This document shows positions 1-9,903 of a DNA stretch of 27,478 nucleotides, piece by piece. Below the pieces are notes generated by a model. The model was not told the DNA's origin, did not search any database, and saw only the letters and a list, made by a program, of their open reading frames with translations. Position 1 is the first letter of the stretch. Each line of letters starts with the position of its first letter. Origin of the DNA: Paulinella micropora (Eukaryota > Cercozoa > Imbricatea > Euglyphida); NCBI GenBank assembly GCA_009731375.1, contig BJOX01000158.1, positions 748,139-775,616 on the forward strand, read 5' to 3'. A program made the position numbers and the translations under genes.

Positions 1-813
1 AACGAGCAGGTAAGGGTATTATTCTTGAAATATTCAAAGACATAATTGGTGCCGATTATTACTTCCAGCCGTCCGACGTTAGAGAAATATTAGGCGATTT
101 CAATGCTCAACTCGCAAAAGCAATCGTAGTATTTATGGACGAAATGGTATGGGGTGGTGATAAAGAACGAGCGGGAACAATTAAGAAACTCGTATCAGAA
201 AACACGCTCACTGTCAAACAAAAATATTTACCAAATCTAACATTAGAAAATATGTTATTCTTAGTCCTTGCTTCAAACGAAGAATGGGTAGTGCCAGCGG
301 GCACCACTGAGCAACGATGGCTAGTCCTTGAAGTGTCTGACGAACTGGTACTCATGAAATCAGACGAAAAGAGAAAAGTGATTGCGGATATTAGATCTAT
401 TGACAGGCAACGACTGGCAAAGTTTCTCCTTGAACGAGACCTCAGCGAGTTTAACGATCGCGAAACAATCATCACAAAGGGACTACGAGAACAAAAAGTG
501 AAATCCCTTTCAAAGTTGAGAAAGTGGTGGTTAGATTGCTTGAACTTGGGATATATCACGAAAGACTTTCCAGAAATTCATTTTGGTGGAGAGGTTTCAA
601 AAGAAGCATTATATGACGTGTATAAAGCCAAGGCGAATGACCCGCACACTTCGCGGGTTAGTTTCTGGACTAGTCTTAGAAAACTGATACCAGGCGTGGT
701 AGAAAGAAGAAAACAACAGAAGCAGGCGCGCGAGTTAGATACGTGGATTTACCAACATTAGAAGAATGTAAAAATCAATGGAAGGTTGTTTATGGTGATA
801 ATGAATGGGCTTT

Positions 814-844
<31 letters not shown>

Positions 845-853
845 TATGAATAA
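1..853 (+). pseudogene. SF3 (D5/DUF5906-like) helicase, C-terminal part, frameshifted near its end
   Basis: The frame is open from position 3, so the gene begins outside the window. It should unwind DNA during viral genome replication. Visible motifs are the end of a Walker A loop (AGKG at the very start), Walker B (VVFMDE, about 123-140), a sensor-type segment (FLVLASNEEW, about 258-287) and an Arg-finger region (TTEQRW). These follow the order of the DUF5906/D5-like helicases of small eukaryotic DNA viruses. The frame of the motifs ends at a TAG at 759-761. Another frame, entered within a GCGCGC run at 726-731, continues with an acidic Asp-rich tail to a TAA at 851-853. A two-base slippage in that run, or a sequencing error, explains the break. 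The family is clear; whether the break is real is not. Confidence 0.8.
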
Positions 854-871
854 ACAATATTAAAAAACGGA

Positions 872-903
872 TTTTTTTTTTTTTTTTTTTGCTTATATAT
901 AAC
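872..903 (+). promoter_or_regulatory. Poly-T tract and TATATATAA motif directly before the 904 ATG
   Basis: A run of about 19 T (872-890) is followed by TATATATAA (894-902), one base before the ATG. The same TATA-then-ATG layout recurs at 2196-2245, 6695-6701 and 6925-6948, so it is probably the element's promoter motif. Confidence 0.55.
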
Positions 904-1353
904 ATGCCATCAACCAAAGGAGATTATCTGAGCCAAATAGAAAAATTGACTCATTTAAGTAGCGACATAAAACTGCCAACAAGCAAATCACTCAAACCTG
1001 ATATTATCGCATTTTACGAAAAATACCGACCCGAACAACCCCCGCAGGGTGATAATGTTGAAGTTGTATTACCCTCCGTTGATACATTGAAGAAGGTTGT
1101 TTTTGATGACGAACCAGAAGAATTTACGCCTTTTAAAGAAAGTGATTTGAGTGCTGGTATAACCGAAATCAAGGCTAACATAGGAGAAGAATTGGCAAAA
1201 AAAGAATTACCAGTTAAAACAGGTAAAGAATTACCAGTTTTAGAAGCATCCACGCCACCAAATGAGAAGAAAACGCCGATTAAAGCAAAGCGGAATCCGC
1301 CCGAGAGCGGGTATAGTTGCTATGAAATAATAACGGCACATTTGAAAGTATAA
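904..1353 (+). CDS. Small acidic/Lys-rich protein of unknown function (149 aa)
   Basis: I do not recognise this protein. The ATG at 904 is chosen because it directly follows the TATATATAA motif; the upstream in-frame codons would need a non-ATG start. The sequence is hydrophilic, with many Lys, Glu and Pro. The Pro-rich middle (YRPEQPPQGD) looks disordered, and a short internal repeat (KELPV twice, around 1204-1245) is visible. There is no signal peptide or membrane segment. It lies between the helicase and a 66-codon gene on the same strand, so it is probably co-expressed with them. It could be a small replication or virion accessory protein; there is no specific evidence. Confidence 0.6.
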   Translation: MPSTKGDYLSQIEKLTHLSSDIKLPTSKSLKPDIIAFYEKYRPEQPPQGDNVEVVLPSVDTLKKVVFDDEPEEFTPFKESDLSAGITEIKANIGEELAKKELPVKTGKELPVLEASTPPNEKKTPIKAKRNPPESGYSCYEIITAHLKV

Positions 1354-1377
1354 AAAGACCCGTTTAATTTCTTGTAT

Positions 1378-1578
1378 ATGAAAGTGGAAGACCGCACCAT
1401 AATGCAGGAGGATATGAAGAAATGGCACGAGAGTAGATATGCACACATACTACCAGACCAACGTCCTATTCTTAAATATGGTAAGTTAGATTATAAGACG
1501 TTTTTCCACGATGTCTTATCTCAACACGAGGGCAAACTCACGACATTAAAAGATATGTATGACAGGTTTCATGTGTAA
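1378..1578 (+). CDS. Small hypothetical protein (66 aa)
   Basis: The ATG at 1378 lies in TTGTATATGAAA, 24 bases after the previous stop. The product is short and charged, with several Tyr and His residues (for example KKWHESRYAHILPD, then a helical-looking end). No motif is recognised and there is no membrane segment. Its last ten bases overlap the convergent gene at 1569-2195, which suits a compact viral genome. A chance reading frame cannot be excluded, but position and tight spacing favour a gene. Confidence 0.5.
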   Translation: MKVEDRTIMQEDMKKWHESRYAHILPDQRPILKYGKLDYKTFFHDVLSQHEGKLTTLKDMYDRFHV

Positions 1579-2195
1579 GCGGCGGTTAGTGCTATGTCTC
1601 TCATCACATCAATATTAAAATATGATGGTTTAAAAGATACATAATCCGCAGATGCCGTTTTATAATATACTTCCAATGTTATTGGAGCATCTGTCGCATA
1701 TGTCAATAAAACCTCATTAGTCGTATTTCCAGAAATTCGTATTGTTGTATTATTGGTGGTATCCGCGGGATTTGGACAAGTCATTAACCATATCATTTTC
1801 ATTTGGACTCCGTATCTTTGAATTAGCCATATACAATCAAAAGACTTATACTCAATGGCGGTTGTATAATTTAGCACTTCGCTGTAAAAGTCATCAACAT
1901 TTGTTCCGTCCGTTTTATGAAACCAAAACTGAAAAGTTCCTATTCCAGTCGGGGCGGGCAAATTCAAAGACCCGCGAAAAGCAACTTTAATGAAATAACC
2001 ATATCCTAAATTAGATATTGTTTTGCTACCATAACCGCCAGTGCAAAGAGTAGTGAATGTGGAACTTTCCATCCACGATCTAAGATCAAGGCCAACATAA
2101 GCATTTTGACTGTTTCTTGTTAATGTAGTAGCAGTAACGGCAATAGTTTTAGTATCAATAGACTGCTGTTCCTGTGATCGTCCAAATATATTCAT
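1569..2195 (-). CDS. Beta-rich hypothetical virion-type protein (208 aa)
   Basis: This intact reading frame is divergent from the fibre gene and shares a 50-bp intergenic promoter region with it. The product has no signal peptide, is rich in Thr, Tyr, Asn and Gly, and alternates polar and hydrophobic residues as a beta-sandwich would (for example GYGYFIKVAFRGSL and PITLEVYYKTASADYVSF). The N-terminus (MNIFGRSQEQQSID) is polar. I cannot name a family. A small fibre, knob or minor capsid role is an inference from composition and from its place beside the fibre gene. It is one of the few unbroken genes in the element. Confidence 0.6.
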   Translation of the reverse strand: MNIFGRSQEQQSIDTKTIAVTATTLTRNSQNAYVGLDLRSWMESSTFTTLCTGGYGSKTISNLGYGYFIKVAFRGSLNLPAPTGIGTFQFWFHKTDGTNVDDFYSEVLNYTTAIEYKSFDCIWLIQRYGVQMKMIWLMTCPNPADTTNNTTIRISGNTTNEVLLTYATDAPITLEVYYKTASADYVSFKPSYFNIDVMRDIALTAAYT

Positions 2196-2245
2196 TTTTT
2201 AAGACTAAATATATATACTACAATATAAAATAATACAATTAAAAT
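2196..2245. promoter_or_regulatory. Divergent promoter between the beta-rich gene and the fibre gene
   Basis: This 50-bp AT-rich spacer separates two ATGs on opposite strands. It holds a TAAATATATATA stretch (about 2205-2217), followed toward the fibre gene by AATATAAAATAATAC. On the minus strand the motif lies about ten bases before the ATG. Confidence 0.5.
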
Positions 2246-5200
2246 ATGAACCATCTGGGCAATCCATGGACATATCATTTTTATGGCTCTGTCATAGTGG
2301 ATGAGAATTTAGAAATTGATGGAGTATTATATGGCGATCATATTGAAGCAAACTCAATACAAGCAAGGACTGACGACATAACAATATCATCGCGAAATAA
2401 TAACTCCTCTTTGTTGATATCTGATACTGGTTATGTGTCAATTAATAACGAATACGATTTACCAATAGCGGACGGCACGGCTAATCAAGTATTAAAGACA
2501 GATGGGTTGGGCAATACTTCATTTGCTACATTAACTTCAAGTTATATAAGCGACTTTGAATTAGATAAATTAACGGATGTAACAATAACGGGCACACCCA
2601 ACAGCAATCAATTGCTTATTTATAGCACAGGGCAATGGAGAAATACGACATCACCCTTTCTGAGATTAGATGGTGCTTTCAATATGACGGGAACATTAAA
2701 TATGGGAGGGCAAAGTATAACGAATGTTAATCTTGTTGATGGTGTAGAGTTTCTGTTCTTGATGGCTCAGTGGTTAAACTAACAGGAGACCAAACAATAA
2801 CGGGGAATAAGGATTTCGTGAATAAAATATCAACATGGTATGGGAAACCGATAATCATAGGTAGAGCAACAAAAGGAAATGGTGCTACTGGTGGATTGGA
2901 ATTGTATGGTAATTATGGCGACCGAACTGGTGGTGCGCATATGCAAGCAATTACATCACAAGACAATTATCCTACTTTTTCGTTAGTCAATTTAGGGCAT
3001 GGTAGTGTAAGTATGGCATTTGATGCTTACATGGATTCTAACGGATGGGAATCTAGTTATGCGAGTTCAAGTTTTGCGATCGCGAAAGTTAATGATAAAT
3101 TTAGAATTTTGTATGGTATTGGGAGCACCATTGGGGATGTTGTTCCATGGGACACTGCTCTGGAAATTGACACAACAGGTCTATTAACAGCGAAAGCAAT
3201 AACGGCGAGTGGATTAATAACGGCAAATGCGGGATTAAATATGGGAGGGCAAAGCATAACAAATGTTAATTTGGTTGATGGTGTTGATGTTTCTGTTCTT
3301 GATGGTTCGGTGGTCAAACTATCAGGAGACCAAACTATAGCGGGTATTAAAGCATTCAGCAGTATAATAAATGCGAGTGCGGGGATTGATATGAAAAGCC
3401 AAAGCATAACAAATGTTAATCTTGTTGATGGCGTGGATGTTTCTGTCCTTGATACTTCGGTGGTTAAACTAACAGGAGACCAAACCATAGCAGGGAATAA
3501 AAAATTTACATCAACTTTAGAAGTAAGTGGTTCATCCAATCCTACTACTTTTGACGGCATTGGCATAGCCTTTGATACAAAAATAGGAATGATTGCCGCA
3601 CAAAAAACAGCAACAGCGACTTGGTATCCGATACAAATAACTGGTTCGTATGTAGAGTTATATTCAGGTAATACTTTAATTATAACCGCAACTGGAACAA
3701 CATTAAGTTTGAATAACAACAAAATAACAAACTTAGCCGACCCTTCCGTTTCAACAGATGGAGCAAATAAAAGTTATGTTGATACAAAAGACGGGCAAAA
3801 TGTGAAACTAACAGGAAACCAAACCATAGCAGGAATTAAGACATATAGCAGTGGTGTTGAAATAACGGGAAATTCAATCAATTCAACAACAAAGGGCACA
3901 TTTATCGTTTTCAATTCTACCAGTAATATCGGTTCTATTGCTAGTTTGGATATGAAAACTGCAACATATTACAACTTTGAAATTTCTGCGAAAAAAATAA
4001 GTTTTATTATTGACGGGACGATTGTTTCGTGGTTTAATGCTACTGGCTTAGATTGTAATAGCAGTCGGATTATTAATCTAGGAGCACCACAAAATGCGAA
4101 TGAAGCGGTAAATAGGCAATATCTGGATGATAATTGTGTGAAACTAACAACAGACCAAACCATAACAGGAAGTAAAACATTTAATGGGGCGAGCACTACG
4201 ATAAAATATCTAACTTTAACGAACAATGCCGATTTTAATAATCAAACTATCACTAATGGTGGAAATATAACATATAATGGGGCGAGGATATTAAACCAAA
4301 ATGGAGGAGATATATTCTTTTCACAGACATCAGGTGATTATCAATATTTCTTATTTACTCTAAATACCGCTACAAGTGGAACCGCAGACCAAAGAGGTTA
4401 TGTATTCACGAATGTAGCATTTGATGTAAAAGGGGCAGGTCTTTATATTTCAAAACTTTTGGACAATAAAAGTGCTTCATCTGACATTGTCCGTTTTAAC
4501 AATGCTGGGGGTATGCGGTTTTATGGAGCCTTAGATATGAACTCAAACAACATAATAAATGGTGGAACAATAACGGGAACATCAATCACTTCAACTGCTG
4601 GTATGACTACAACAACATTGGCAACAAGTGACAAAATAACGATAGCACAAGATAAACCATTAATATTGGGAAGAACAAGGAGAGGATTGGCGGCATACAC
4701 GGGTGGATTAGAATTATACGGGACATCTGGTGTAGCAGGGCCGCATAATATTACAAGCATTTACAACGGCCGATCCTAATTATCCTTGTTTTCAACTAAT
4801 CAACAACGGACATGGCAATGTAGCATTAAAATTTGATTGTTATTGGGATGGCGCAGTCAATGATAAGTCAAGTTCTGCTCCCTCAAATTTTATGATAGCA
4901 AAAGGCACTAATCTCCTTTTTCAATATGCGTCAGGAGTAGCGGTAGGAAGTAATATAACATTTAACACCGCAATAGACATCAGTAGTTCATCAGGCTTAT
5001 TAACAACGAAGGCAATAACTGCAAGCGGAGCGATAACGGCAAATGCGGGTATATCAACAACAACATTAACAACGAGCGACAAAACAACAACAGCGCTAGG
5101 CAAACCGATAATCATAGGCAACTCAACAAAAGGGATAGGAGCAACGGCAGGTTTAGAATTATACGGAACGGCGAGTAATGTCGCAGGAGCACATATACAG

Positions 5201-6046
5201 GCAATAACTTCAACAGACATCTATCCAGTTTTTCAACAACTAAACTGGTCGCATGATAATGTCAATTTAAGTTTTGATTCTTATTTTGATGGCACGAACT
5301 GGAAATCAAGCCACAACGGTTCAAACTTTCTAATTCAAAAAGGTGGAAAACTCGCTTTTTATTATAATTCAGGAACAACGGTGGGAAACAATATATCTTA
5401 CACTGAGGCGATGAACATTAATACGTCGGGAGATTTAAGCATCACAACAGCATCCAGTGGATTTTTAACATTAAGAAAAAGACCATCAAATACAACCAAC
5501 CCACAAATATTCATGAAATCAGGAGATTCTGCAAATTATGCGGTAGTAATGAATACAGGTGGTTTATTACATGCTTGGACAACTTCATTATCAAACGGTG
5601 AGAATAATACAGGCTATGTTTATTTGACTGCGGGAGCGAATACATGGTCTTCTGGTTCAGACAGGAGATTAAAATCAGATATTAAAACACTAGACTGTGA
5701 GGGATGTTGTGAGAAATTAATGAAAATAAATTGTTGCTCATATTATTGGAAATCAGACGAGAAAAAAGAAAAAAAGAGCCACGGATTTATTGCCGACGAG
5801 GTTAAAAAAATATTTCCAGAATTTGTATCTGAAAGTGGAATGAAGGTGGACGACGGAAAAAGCAACCTTGAAGGAGTAACATATATGGAATTTATACCAA
5901 TACTGGTTAGTGCTTTTCAACACGTATCGGAAAAGGTAGTTAATTTAGAAAAAGAAAATAAAAATCTTATGAATATACTACAAGACCAAACCAACCAATT
6001 AGCAGAAATCAGAGCAGTCGTTTTTGGTGTTTCACGAAACACCTAA
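2246..6046 (+). pseudogene. Long trimeric-type fibre protein with C-terminal S74 intramolecular chaperone; two compensating frameshifts
   Basis: The coding length is about 1,266 codons. The N-terminal part is followed by repeated modules: SITNVNLVDG three times (near 2716, 3256 and 3406), an LTGDQTI-like motif five times, and a module of about 90 residues starting LELYG three times (near 2898, 4711 and 5155). The C-terminus is a peptidase S74 / intramolecular chaperone domain: SDRRLK with the Ser-Lys pair at 5657 and 5672, then GFIADEV (5783-5803) and a final coiled coil. In phage tailspikes this domain assists trimer folding and then cleaves itself off. The frame breaks twice. One base is missing near 2748 compared with the sister repeats, and one base is extra near 4747-4749. 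The downstream frame is otherwise open, so the breaks are recent or errors. A receptor-binding role is inferred. Confidence 0.8.
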
Positions 6047-6068
6047 CTGATTATCGCAAGCGATAATC
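6026..6068 (+). terminator. Two tandem perfect hairpins at the 3' end of the fibre gene
   Basis: Hairpin one is GGTGTTTC (6026-6033) and GAAACACC (6036-6043), covering the last codons up to the stop. Hairpin two is GATTATCGC (6049-6057) and GCGATAATC (6060-6068). Each has a two-base loop. Palindromes at gene ends act as 3'-end signals in some giant viruses; that role here is inferred. Confidence 0.55.
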
Positions 6069-6080
6069 AAGGTTTTTCAA

Positions 6081-6435
6081 ATGTCAAATAATACAACCAG
6101 ACTTCACAGACCACCACCTATTATGGATATGGATGGCGAACTAACTCCCGAGTTAAAGTCTCGTGTTTTGGATATTGAACTAAAGACAGAAGAGAAAAAA
6201 AGTTGACAATGAAATTGAGAACGAATGGAATTGCTGTATGTCAAATAAGAAAACCGATAGCAGAATGATTAAATATTTATTTCAAATGGGTGTCATCATT
6301 GTCATTATAACCCTTTGTATAGTTAGGCTGTCTGAAAAGAACTTGCTTTGTGAGGTTGCTAATACTTATGTCGGTATTTTGACTTTACTAATAGGAATTT
6401 GCCTTCCTTCACCAAGTTCTGGGGGTAAGAAGTAA
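6081..6435 (+). pseudogene. Small two-helix membrane protein, frameshifted in an A run
   Basis: An ATG at 6081 opens a 41-codon frame with a Pro-rich start (RLHRPPPIMDMDGELTPEL). It ends at a TGA (6204-6206) just after seven A's (6195-6201). The next frame is open across the break and runs to a TAA at 6433-6435. It encodes two hydrophobic segments (GVIIVIITLCIV and YVGILTLLIGICL) and ends PSPSSGGKK. An N-terminal polar part plus two C-terminal helices and a PSP ending is a layout I associate with small membrane proteins of polinton-like viruses. One extra A explains the break. A programmed -1 slip does not fit, because the needed shift is +1 or -2. Confidence 0.6.
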
Positions 6436-6436
6436 A

Positions 6437-6694
6437 TCACAAATTACCACATTCATATATATGTGTCATATACCATCTATTATCGCCAACACACATCAAA
6501 GGCAGAGCCTCATCAAAACTACGACACATACTATTTCCGTTATTTGTGAAAACACACTTAAAACCAGATTCTACACCTTGCTTTATACAATAAGCACACG
6601 ATTCATTCTTTTTTTCTGAGTATCGCGAGTAAAAGTCGCAGGCAGTCCGCGACATAGCAAATCTAGATAACACGAATAGCAATATTAATAACAT
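6437..6694 (-). CDS. Small Cys-rich protein with N-terminal signal or anchor (85 aa)
   Basis: The start is hydrophobic (MLLILLFVLSRFAM), resembling a signal peptide or membrane anchor. It is followed by a domain with seven Cys (including SCAYC) that could form disulphides outside the cytosol. The ATG directly follows an ATATATA motif, which overlaps the stop of the upstream minus-strand gene. It converges with the membrane-protein gene (stop at 6435). I do not recognise the family; a virion membrane or secreted protein is an inference. The reading frame is intact. Confidence 0.55.
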   Translation of the reverse strand: MLLILLFVLSRFAMSRTACDFYSRYSEKKNESCAYCIKQGVESGFKCVFTNNGNSMCRSFDEALPLMCVGDNRWYMTHIYECGNL

Positions 6695-6701
6695 TATATA
6701 T

Positions 6702-6924
6702 TTAGCCCGCTTTACCTTCCTCTTTAATTATATCATTATAAATCGCCTCTCGTTGCTTATCTGATAGCGGTAAGCGGTAAAGGATATTTTCAGGTTTTCT
6801 AAAAATGTTGGGGTTTCTATTCACTAAGTTCTGAGTGATGCGGATTTGGTCAATTTCCTTCCCTAGCCTTTCCAACTCTTCAAGTTGTTGCTCGTCTTTG
6901 CTTTTTTCTTTTTTAATTTTCCAT
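6702..6924 (-). pseudogene. Hidden small helical protein gene (about 74 codons), one-base frameshift near its start
   Basis: On the minus strand a long Glu/Lys/Gln-rich helical frame (for example DEQQLEELERLGKEIDQI, later FRKPENILYRLPLSDKQR) ends at a TAA (6704-6702), but it has no ATG in its own frame. An ATG at 6924, just after TATATAAG, opens the neighbouring frame and hits a TAA after three codons. One extra base in the AATT near 6915 would account for this. The promoter motif and coding quality suggest a real gene of the element, broken here. Function unknown; the middle may form a short coiled coil. Confidence 0.45.
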
Positions 6925-6948
6925 CTTATATAATAGCGGATATAAAAA
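6925..6948. promoter_or_regulatory. 24-bp divergent promoter
   Basis: Only 24 bases separate the ATG of the minus-strand helical gene (6924) from the plus-strand ATG at 6949. They hold two TATA-like blocks, CTTATATAATAG and GGATATAAAAA, each near one ATG. A further motif (ATATATA, 6695-6701) drives the next minus-strand gene. Confidence 0.5.
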
Positions 6949-8444
6949 ATGCCACACGAAAAACCATTTTTTACATATTACAACGAAATTAGACGCGAAC
7001 ATAAGTATTTGTTGGATGAAGCGGACGATTTTTGGATTGATGACGTTAATGAAGGTATCAATAATCAAGCCCGCGAGAGGCTTAGAGCGGATAGATTGTT
7101 AGATGCTTCAACAAGAAGGGGGAATACTATGGAGGATTTAAAAGATAAGATTAGTGCGTTGGACAATAAGCAAAGTATTTATGCAAACATGAATTACGAT
7201 GAACTGAAAGCGCACCTCCAAGATGACGGCATTGATATGAAAGAATTTGAAAGAAAACACGGAACTGCCCCCATGAACGAACAAATGATTGAAATGCGAA
7301 AATTAGCAATGGCTACCGATAAATGTGATATAATGCACATAGAAGACAATATCCAGCAAATGAAGCGTGATATAGCACAATTGGTAAAACAAGAATATAA
7401 AGAAGAAGACTTAAAACGATTAACCGATAAAGGTTTAACGTATATGAAAACAAAGGCAAAGCAGACAAAACTCGCGTAATACGAAGAGAGGATAGAAAGC
7501 AAGCGGAGCAGGATTATAAGGAATGGAAAGAAAACCGAGAAGAGTGGGAGAGAAAACACCCAGATGATGCTTTAATAGAAGCACAGATAGGCGACGAACA
7601 CAAGATGCTTGTGTTACGAATAAGTGATGACCCCCGAAGTGTAGAAAGATTTGTTGATGCTATTATTAGAAGCATTCAAGAGATAATTATGAGTCCCAGA
7701 CTTAATTGATTACTTAACCTTGCTACAGGTGTTGGGCGATATGGTGTGAGAAGGCTAGCGTGGGGGCAGATATTGAGATTAATTGCCAACAATCCACAAC
7801 TACGTGCAATGAATGTTGGATTACTTGGAAGAAGAAGAGCATTTGCTCTCAATACATTTTTGCTAGTACTAGCAAGAAATGAAGTGCAAGAGGGTTTGCC
7901 TCCGCCTAATCCTCGTCTGATCGCAAGCGGACAGCAAAGAATAGGTGATTATGTATTAAGTGAATATGCGAGCAGATTAGCCACTGGAATAATGTCTTTA
8001 AATGCGTGGGAAGTTTTTAAAACAGGCATAGAGACTATGACAGTTCTCGGTCTTGGAAAAGCACTTAAATAAATATACAATACATGGTCTGCTCAACCAG
8101 ATGCTCTCATTAAGTTGGAAGAAGAACGAATTCATACTAAGGGAAGTAATTATAATGGCGGGGGCACACGAGTGGAAAGCAGTCTTCAATTAGAAGATAG
8201 AACTCGTGGCAAATTTCCTTACATTCTCCCAGCAGATGCTTTGGACTTAGTTGCTTTTGAACATTATTTATTGTATGCGTCAGGCGACAAGAATGTCCAA
8301 GACTTTGCCGATAAACGATACTTTGAAAGAATTACCAATATGAGTGATTATCTAACGAGTAATGGATTGGCTACGGCCGAAGTTGCTAAGAGTATTTTTG
8401 ACAATTACAACTCAATGTTTTCAAAAGCGGATATATCTAGATAG
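6949..8444 (+). pseudogene. Large unknown structural-type protein (about 498 codons), one frameshift and two in-frame stops
   Basis: The ATG at 6949 follows the divergent promoter. The first 176 codons are highly charged and helical (FFTYYNEIRREHKYLL, then Lys/Glu/Met-rich coiled coil) and end at a TAA (7477-7479). The coding continues in the next frame, entered between 7431 and 7477. That frame then stays open to 8444 except for TGA at 7707 and TAA at 8070. The pieces after the stops have no ATG start, which favours one broken gene over separate genes. Both stops are one C-to-T transition away from common sense codons (Arg, Gln). The later part looks globular (for example SEYASRLATGIMSLNAWEVF). 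I do not recognise the family; a virion component is an inference from neighbours. Confidence 0.5.
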
Positions 8445-9127
8445 AATGGCCTTGGAAGCACAGGGGAGGGCACGTGGCGGAGTATCTTTTTGGGATGCAA
8501 TGAAGTTTTGGAAAACTATCAAAACCACCCCTCCAGATGCGAAGTATAATGGATTTATAGGCGATGTAGATAAAACATTGATGTCCATGATTGGTATCAT
8601 GAAAAATGTGGGCAGTTTTGACAAGGATGCAACATTTAAAGTAAATAAAATAGCCAATCCTGCTACATTCAGCAAACAATATGAAAACTTGGTAAATTCG
8701 TTTAATCAAATGGTAAAGTCGCAAGAAAAAGCGGATGGTGTGAAAGGATATTCTCTTATCGCACCAGCAAATGAAACTACAATTAATAATTTTATAGAAA
8801 AAATAAATACAAAAGATATTCCACCAAGTATAGAAAAAGATATAAATCTTAGTGTTGAAGTCCCGATCGCATACTCAGACAATATGGTAGTAGCAGATAC
8901 TATTGGACTGGGCAATAACTTGCTCATACTTGATGATAAAGGTGCCCAAACGAGGCACTTAAAGGGATTTGTTAAATCCTTGAGAGAGAAAACTGGAAAG
9001 AAAATTAAACTTTCCAATTATGACGATCCAAAAGTTGGATGGGAAGAGGCCATCAAACAAGCACTAAATCAAGGTGCTAGTATGTCAGACGTAGCAGATG
9101 CAGACGATATTTTGGATAAGAGAATTT

Positions 9128-9137
9128 NNNNNNNNNN
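9128..9137. other. Assembly gap (10 N)
   Basis: Ten N's separate two diverged copies of the same coding segment of about 40 codons, so the true distance and even the linkage across this point are uncertain. Confidence 0.95.
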
Positions 9138-9903
9138 TATCTTTGACATTGTCAGATTATGACAAACCTGTTAGCGGATGGGAAAAGGCCATAAGGCAAG
9201 CATTAAACAAAGGGGCTAGTAAGTCAGATATAGCAGAGGTAGATGATGTATTAGATAAGAGAATTTATGAAGAAGTGAGGGGTAAATTGAAGCCAGAACA
9301 AATGAAGCAATTGGAAGATTTAGAATTGAAGGATTCAGAATTTGGAAAGGCGATACCAACACCAGCACCACAAACTCAACCACCAGCACCACAAACCATG
9401 CCACCACAAACTCAACCACCAGCACCACAACCAACACCTGAACCAAAACCAATACCAGCACCACAGACAACAGCATTTGTAGAGGAACCTGTTCAACCGC
9501 CACAGAATAATTTAAAAGAAGACCCAGATAATGCAACAATTAACATCCAAATGGTTGATAGCATGAGAAGCATTGATAAATTGGTTGATAAACTTATGGG
9601 GAAATCTCCCGCCGATGAAAGAGAAGATATGTTAGCACTTATTCGTTTTCTGCCAAGCGACCAGAATGGAGGTATCGGCACTTCACAAACAAACCCATTT
9701 ATTAAAGGCAACGGACTAAGACGCGATCGCATGCTACACACCAAGAATGATTTTGAATCACTAGACAACACACGTTATGGCAACACAAATAATCACTTTA
9801 TGTTGAATAGATACAATAGAGCAGTCATCCAGACCAGAATGAGAGACAAAAGAGAGTTTCCAAAAATAAAACGAAAACTAACTAGAAACTTCTCTGCTGA
9901 AAT

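Noticed and set aside
640-657. ACCCGC/GCGGGT hairpin as a terminator
   Set aside because: It lies within conserved helicase coding sequence, well before the gene end.
3057-3722. Minus-strand open frame inside the fibre gene
   Set aside because: It is a shadow of the fibre repeats; the plus frame has the S74 domain and matching internal repeats.
6195-6202. Programmed -1 frameshift at AAAAAAAG
   Set aside because: The required change is +1 or -2, and similar one-base breaks occur in many genes of the element, so decay or error is more likely.
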